From Sphingomonadales bacterium (GTDB lineage: Bacteria > Pseudomonadota > Alphaproteobacteria > Sphingomonadales > Sphingomonadaceae): a DNA stretch of 29,892 nt. The position numbers and the translations under genes were made by a program. The stretch is from the NCBI GenBank assembly GCA_024636595.1, contig JAGXGT010000024.1:1-29892 (forward strand). Direction: 5' to 3'. Below are positions 25,935 through 29,892 of the stretch, piece by piece. Within the stretch, counting starts at the first letter, position 1. The number at the start of each line of letters is the position of its first letter. The notes beneath the pieces were generated by a model. The model saw only the letters and a program-made list of their open reading frames with translations, was not told the origin of the DNA and made no database searches.

Positions 25935-26548
25935 TCGAACTTTTCATCTCTTCCTTCATCACCTTTTTCGTGGTGATTGACCCGCCGGGCTGCGCGCCGA
26001 TTTACGCCAGCCTGACCAGCGATGCACCGCCACGCGACCGCCGGATCATGGCGATCCGTGCGATATTCGTTGCCGCGATCATTTTGCTGGTGTTCGCCCT
26101 GTTCGGGGAACAAATGCTGGGGGCGCTGGGCATCAGCCTGGACAGCTTCCGGATTGCTGGCGGCATCATGCTGTTCCTGATCGCCCTGGAAATGGTGTTC
26201 GAGAAGCGCACGGAACGGCGCGAGGACCGGGCGCAGGAGATTATCGAACAGCCGGAAATCGAGGATGTCTCCATCTTCCCGATGGCGATGCCAATGATCG
26301 CCGGACCGGGATCGATTGCTGCGGTCATGCTACTGACATCGCAGAATGACGGCATCGACAACGCGATGATCATTCTTGGTGCGCTCGGATCGGTGCTCTT
26401 GCTGACGCTGATCGGACTGCTCGCGGCCGGGCCGCTGATGCGGATCTTGGGTAACAAGGTCGAGGCCGTCATCACCAGGGTATTGGGTGTGCTATTGGGC
26501 GCGCTTGCGGTGCAATTCGTGGTCGACGGATTGATCGCCAGCTTTTGA
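25931..26548 (+). CDS. MarC family integral membrane protein
   Basis: The 205-residue protein has about six membrane helices with the MarC/YhgN pattern: FFVVIDPPGCAPIYASLT in the first helix, FALFGEQMLGALGISLDSFRIAGGIMLFLIALEMVF, the cytoplasmic basic/acidic loop, and ISIFPMAMPMIAGPGSIAAVML-like FPMAMPMIAGPGSI. The family was once linked to antibiotic resistance and that link was later withdrawn; its transport substrate is not established. The start overlaps the lipoprotein gene by four bases (ATGA). The gene ends the argB operon and converges with the TPR gene across 115 bases that hold no convincing terminator. Confidence 0.92.
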   Translation: MIELFISSFITFFVVIDPPGCAPIYASLTSDAPPRDRRIMAIRAIFVAAIILLVFALFGEQMLGALGISLDSFRIAGGIMLFLIALEMVFEKRTERREDRAQEIIEQPEIEDVSIFPMAMPMIAGPGSIAAVMLLTSQNDGIDNAMIILGALGSVLLLTLIGLLAAGPLMRILGNKVEAVITRVLGVLLGALAVQFVVDGLIASF

Positions 26549-26663
26549 TCGTCCCGATAGTGCAGCGGATGATCCGCATGCAAAACTTCCGCCGTCCGGC
26601 ATCCGCCAATTTGTATACATCGGTTTGCTGAACTATAGCGAATGACCAGCTAGCGCTTCCCTA

Positions 26664-28376
26664 TCATCCGCTGATCACTCCGGTCTGCACGAGCACTTGC
26701 AAAGCTCGGTCGGCCAGCAACGGGTTAATAATCAGCCGCCGGAGAAGTTGCTCCTGCGTTTCGTCTTTCTTGTTTCCATAAGCTGCAACGAGTCGATCCC
26801 ATGCAACCCTCGCTTCCTCAATCCGCCCATTTTTGGCATAGACCATCGCCATGGCAACATCATAATATGGACCGACACCGGTACTGGAGGGAACGATTTT
26901 CTCAGCAAATTCCAGCGCTTCCTTGTTTTTGCCTTCAGCTAGCAGAGTCAGCACCAGTGCTGTCTCTGCGAGGATCGAGCCGCGTGGATCCAAAGCGATC
27001 GCCCGTTTCAGATATTGCAGCGCGTCTGGGTCGGCACAAGCGAACAGATAGGCACCGGTCTGGGCTTGGATAGTCGCCTCATAGGGGTCGAGTGCTGCGG
27101 CTTTTTCGGCAAAATCTTTCCCGCGGCTACAATTGCCATTGAAAAAACTGGATCTGGCGAGAGCGAAATTTGCCGATGCATCTTCCCTTCCCCGAACCAT
27201 CGCACGGCGCGCATATTCCAATCCTGCCTCGGGGTCCGGCTCTCTGCCTGATGCCTCTTCGCGCAAAAAGGACAGGAAGGAAGCTGCAGCAAGAATGCGG
27301 CTATCCAGAGGATCGGCCGCCAGCGATTTCTCGACACAAGACTCGACAACAGGCAATAATTCGGGGTCGCGGTTGGCCCGGTAGCTCTCGAACCGCAGCA
27401 GGCAGGCATAGCCGATCATCGCATCATCGGGCAGGCGTTTCCGCTGGTCGGTCGCGATTACCCCATAGATGCTGGCGATGCGGCTGGCGATCGGCCCAAG
27501 TTTTTCGGGGTATTCAGAGGCTGAGCCAGGCAAAGCGATTGTCGTCGACCAGATTTTCTCGTTTTGCACCAACGAGGTCAGCGAGAAGGCGACCTCTGGC
27601 CCGCTCGAACCGCTTACCAATTGGCTTTCAAACAGATAGGCGTTTCGACCCTCTTCGGAGGTGAGGTCAGACCCATTGGCGGCCACCAGACGCACTTGCG
27701 ACGAACTGGCGAAGGCATCTTCGAAAAAAAGCTCTATGCCGGAGGCACGGGCACTGGTTGATGCCGATGGTTCTTGTTGAGTGGCCGCAATATATATTTT
27801 CGGCGGCTGCGCATAGCTATCCGAAGCCATTGTTTTACTACCTGGATCTGGGGTTGCGGCATTTAGCCACCAAATCAATCCGATCGCCATGATCAGCAGA
27901 AGTGCGGCGAGTCCGATCATGGTCTGGCGGTCATTGAACCACCGAAGCGGGCCATTGGTGGTTGGCGAAGCGCCATCGAGAGCAATATTATCAGGGCCTG
28001 ACCCGCTCAGCTTGTCTTCCGGTTTGGTATCGTCCACCTCAATCTCGACGGCATAATGGCCAATCGGGATATGCAAGCGCGTCGCGCCGCCGCCAGCAGC
28101 ATAATGGGCAGCGAGCATTTTGCGCAGTCTGCCTACCTGAACACGGGGATAGCTGTCGGCCTGAACGTCAAAATCTTCGGTACGACCAAGCCCGTCAACG
28201 GCAACCTGATAAGCCTTTGGCGGGTTGCCGGGATTCGAAATGGCTTCTTCCACCAGATAGCTCAACAGTTGCGACATGACTGGCGAACGAATGAAATCCG
28301 GCGATTGCAGGAGCGCATGGGTCTCCGCGCGGAGCAACTGGGCTCGCCGCTCATCCGAAATCGGAGAGGACATCAT
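26664..28376 (-). CDS. Membrane-spanning TPR protein with N-terminal DNA-binding-like domain
   Basis: The 570-residue protein has a cytoplasmic N-terminal domain (about residues 1-113; SPVMSQLLSYLVEEA...PKAYQVAVDGLGRTEDFD...YPRVQVGRLRKMLAAHY...LHIPIGHYAVEIEV). This resembles the winged-helix-like module found at the front of many alphaproteobacterial and acidobacterial regulators, which are often fused to TPR, PD40 or adenylate cyclase parts. One membrane helix follows (153-171). The periplasmic remainder contains a poorly conserved domain (about 190-320) and TPR-like helical pairs to the end (DPLDSRILAAASFLSFL, GREDASANFALARSSFFNGNCSRGKDFAEKAAALDPY, YLKRAIALDPRGSILAETALVL). The layout recalls CadC-type one-component membrane regulators. 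AAGGGA lies seven bases before the ATG. Its target and stimulus are unknown. Confidence 0.8.
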   Translation of the reverse strand: MMSSPISDERRAQLLRAETHALLQSPDFIRSPVMSQLLSYLVEEAISNPGNPPKAYQVAVDGLGRTEDFDVQADSYPRVQVGRLRKMLAAHYAAGGGATRLHIPIGHYAVEIEVDDTKPEDKLSGSGPDNIALDGASPTTNGPLRWFNDRQTMIGLAALLLIMAIGLIWWLNAATPDPGSKTMASDSYAQPPKIYIAATQQEPSASTSARASGIELFFEDAFASSSQVRLVAANGSDLTSEEGRNAYLFESQLVSGSSGPEVAFSLTSLVQNEKIWSTTIALPGSASEYPEKLGPIASRIASIYGVIATDQRKRLPDDAMIGYACLLRFESYRANRDPELLPVVESCVEKSLAADPLDSRILAAASFLSFLREEASGREPDPEAGLEYARRAMVRGREDASANFALARSSFFNGNCSRGKDFAEKAAALDPYEATIQAQTGAYLFACADPDALQYLKRAIALDPRGSILAETALVLTLLAEGKNKEALEFAEKIVPSSTGVGPYYDVAMAMVYAKNGRIEEARVAWDRLVAAYGNKKDETQEQLLRRLIINPLLADRALQVLVQTGVISG

Positions 28377-28437
28377 TCGTGTTTCCCTTTGGTGATATGG
28401 TTATCAGTTCTGGTCAAATCCCGAAGCAGCAAAATGA

Positions 28438-29202
28438 TCATGGGAATGCGACCCGGTCTCTCAGGCTGATCCAGCCATCGCTGCCAACGATGATATGATC
28501 GTGAACGGTCAACCCGAGTTCCTCTGAAGCCTTCAGCAGCCTGCGCGTGGCTTCGATATCACCTTCGCTCGGGCTTGGATCGCCGGACGGATGATTGTGG
28601 GCCAGGATCATGGCCGATGCGTCCAGGGCGAGCGATCGTTTCAATATCTCGCGCGGATAGATGGGGGCCTCGGAAACCGTGCCCCGGCTGACGACTTCAT
28701 CGCTGATCAGCCGGTTTTTGCTGTCCAGAAACAAGACGCGCACTTCTTCGACCGGCAAACGGGCCATCGCGACGATAAGATATTCGATCACGTCGGTGGC
28801 CTTCGACAGGCAAATGCGTTCCAGCATCTTGTCCTTTGACGATACGAGCATGGCTTCGCGCACCAGGGACAAGATTGCCCGGGCGGGGTTGCTTCTGGTC
28901 GTTCGTGAATCAGAGTGCAGGACGGCCCCGATGGAACCGAATTCGGCGATCAAGGACGCCGCGACCGCAGATGCATTGTCTATCTTGGCAAGGACGAATA
29001 GTCGCTCCAGGATCTGTCGACCCCGAACCGCCGAAGGCGCTGCTGATGCCGGTACGTGCCGATGGTCAAAACAATGAGCATCGGATAGACCCAGAACGCT
29101 GCTATCACATAATAGGCTTGCGGAAGAAGATCCGGGATAAGCATCATCGGGATATGTGAAAGAACCTGAATTACCTGCATCGAGCATATCCATATCGTCC
29201 AA
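28438..29202 (-). CDS. radC: RadC-like JAB-domain protein, divergent
   Basis: The C-terminal half is a RadC/UPF0758 JAB domain: VLFLDSKNRLISDEVVSRGTVSEAPIYPREILKRSL, then the metal-binding pattern HNHPSGDPSPSEGD, with His202, His204 and Asp215 numbered from 29202. The N-terminal helical region (GRQILERLFVLAKIDNASAVAASLIAEFGSIGAVL) matches the family's first domain, but the helix-hairpin-helix glycine motif is degenerate (SNPARAILSLV). The true start is uncertain: the ATG at 29202 makes the gene overlap the upstream membrane protein gene by 223 bases in another frame. The first ~55 residues look like read-through of that gene's DNA and not family sequence. RadC's biochemical role is unsettled despite its name. 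Confidence 0.8.
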   Translation of the reverse strand: MDDMDMLDAGNSGSFTYPDDAYPGSSSASLLCDSSVLGLSDAHCFDHRHVPASAAPSAVRGRQILERLFVLAKIDNASAVAASLIAEFGSIGAVLHSDSRTTRSNPARAILSLVREAMLVSSKDKMLERICLSKATDVIEYLIVAMARLPVEEVRVLFLDSKNRLISDEVVSRGTVSEAPIYPREILKRSLALDASAMILAHNHPSGDPSPSEGDIEATRRLLKASEELGLTVHDHIIVGSDGWISLRDRVAFP

Positions 29203-29438
29203 TATCTTTCTGCATTAAGCGCAAGCACCGCAAAAGCTGATAAAATTGCCAAATCAACAATCAAAATACCTACTTCGGGGTGTGTAAATCTAGGTGCCGA
29301 AGGAGAAGGCGCAAGGATTGTCAGTGCGATTCCGACAATGAAAATTATTACCGCCCGTTTTTCAGGCTGCCCGCCCCTGATGGCCGCATAGAAACAAACG
29401 GCCATCAGGAGAACGAGGAAAAAATCAATCCGGGACAT
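28980..29438 (-). CDS. Integral membrane protein of unknown function
   Basis: The 152-residue protein has about four to five hydrophobic helices: IDFFLVLLMAVCFYAAI, AVIIFIVGIALTILA, VGILIVDLAILSAFAVLAL, WTIWICSMQVIQVLSHIPMMLI and YYVIAAFWVYPMLIVLTIGTY. The C-terminus is basic (RHQQRLRRFGVDRSW). I recognise no family. The clean alternation of membrane helices and charged loops supports it as a real gene, although its last 223 bases overlap the predicted radC frame. The start has only a weak ribosome site (TTAAGAT). Confidence 0.7.
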   Translation of the reverse strand: MSRIDFFLVLLMAVCFYAAIRGGQPEKRAVIIFIVGIALTILAPSPSAPRFTHPEVGILIVDLAILSAFAVLALNAERYWTIWICSMQVIQVLSHIPMMLIPDLLPQAYYVIAAFWVYPMLIVLTIGTYRHQQRLRRFGVDRSWSDYSSLPR

Positions 29439-29487
29439 ATCTTAACCGGACCAAATAACAGCGGCGCGGTCAAGTCCCCAAGCTTCG

Positions 29488-29856
29488 TTAAGCGCTTTCA
29501 ACCACGCGCAGCGGGGCCGCAATTTGATCTTTACCCTCGGCCTGCGCAGGAGGGCATTCGAATACGTCTCCAAGACTGACAGCCCGCAATCCGGCATCTT
29601 CGCGGTCTTCCGCAAGATGTCCGTGCGCTTCCACGACTTCCCGGTAGCAGCGCGCTGTCTGAGCCGCCGCAGAGATCAGTTTTTCGGATGCATCCATCCC
29701 TGCGGTCAGGGAAAAGCGCGTGCCCGGTGCAAGGCGGGCAGCAGCGATGCTGCTCATCAGCTCGCCCATCTGGACCATGGTCAAATTCAGCGATTTTTCG
29801 ACCTCGTGGATTTTTTGGGCAATGGGGCGGGCGGCTTCAATACGTTGATTCAACAT
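29488..29856 (-). CDS. Small helical protein of unknown function
   Basis: The 122-residue protein has no signal peptide or membrane helix. Residues 1-90 are predicted to be alpha-helical (IEAARPIAQKIHEVEKSLNLTMVQMGELMSSIAAARL, MDASEKLISAAAQTARCYREVVEAHGHLAED), and the C-terminus is flexible. I recognise no family with confidence; the pattern of repeated amphipathic helices resembles small structural proteins of sphingomonads. GGAGAG lies just upstream of the ATG at 29856, supporting that start. It precedes the membrane protein and radC on the same strand by 49 bases. Confidence 0.65.
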   Translation of the reverse strand: MLNQRIEAARPIAQKIHEVEKSLNLTMVQMGELMSSIAAARLAPGTRFSLTAGMDASEKLISAAAQTARCYREVVEAHGHLAEDREDAGLRAVSLGDVFECPPAQAEGKDQIAAPLRVVESA

Positions 29857-29892
29857 GTGACTCTCCGGACGCCGGACGGAACCGACGTCGAT

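Noticed and set aside
1..29892. Search for tRNA, CRISPR, transposase, integrase, toxin-antitoxin or biosynthetic cluster genes
   Set aside because: None could be recognised by eye; composition and gene packing look uniform, with no island signature.

Overview
The window looks like a chromosomal segment from an alphaproteobacterium, most likely of the order Sphingomonadales (Sphingopyxis/Sphingorhabdus-like). This is inferred from the gene set and protein style: a MidA-type methyltransferase overlapping lgt, a cytochrome bc1 assembly chaperone next to a YceD/DUF177 protein and bamE, a 756-residue MaeB malic enzyme, and an argB-yggT-folD-marC run. The sequence is moderately GC-rich, genes are densely packed with many 1-8 nt overlaps, and several starts are TTG. 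I see no rRNA, tRNA, CRISPR array, insertion sequence, prophage or integrase. No stretch over 300 bases lacks a gene; the longest empty gap is about 255 bases, at 3757-4011.

Layout. 1-702: 3' part of a Cys/Met-metabolism PLP enzyme. 800-3756: a LuxR-type HTH fused to a catalytically degenerate alpha/beta-hydrolase domain, then two exported cysteine-containing proteins. One of these has three Cys-pair repeats at an exact 26-residue period. 5418-4012 (minus): HAD phosphatase, small unknown protein and a frameshifted GreA/GreB-family factor. 5535-9085: an MCE/Mla-type lipid transport operon (STAS-MlaE, MlaF, MlaD, PqiC-like lipoprotein). 11041-9103 (minus): lgt plus MidA-type methyltransferase. 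11121-15607: acyl-CoA synthetase coupled to glnD, which carries an in-frame amber codon. 16658-15604 (minus): ubiquinol-cytochrome c chaperone and YceD. 16814-17296: bamE. 19586-17316 (minus): maeB. 19754-22966: mutS with a one-base frameshift, then a membrane-anchored peroxiredoxin. 23010-26548: argB, yggT, folD, a lipoprotein and marC. 29856-26664 (minus): a small unknown protein, a membrane protein, a divergent RadC, and a membrane-spanning TPR protein with a DNA-binding-like N-terminus.

Together these are mostly housekeeping functions: envelope lipid homeostasis and lipoprotein biogenesis (Mla operon, lgt, bamE), central and nitrogen metabolism (maeB, argB, folD, glnD), and DNA repair (mutS, radC). 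The most striking signal is that three normally intact housekeeping genes (greA-family, glnD, mutS) each carry a single reading-frame lesion while their flanking codons stay perfectly family-like. Sequencing or assembly error is the leading explanation, but real lesions would matter biologically: a mutS defect would give a mutator, and glnD would be split between its nucleotidyltransferase and HD/ACT parts. I did not find a clearly new biological system. The best candidate for something undescribed is the 745-3756 block of pseudo-hydrolase regulator, palindromic sites and secreted cysteine proteins.
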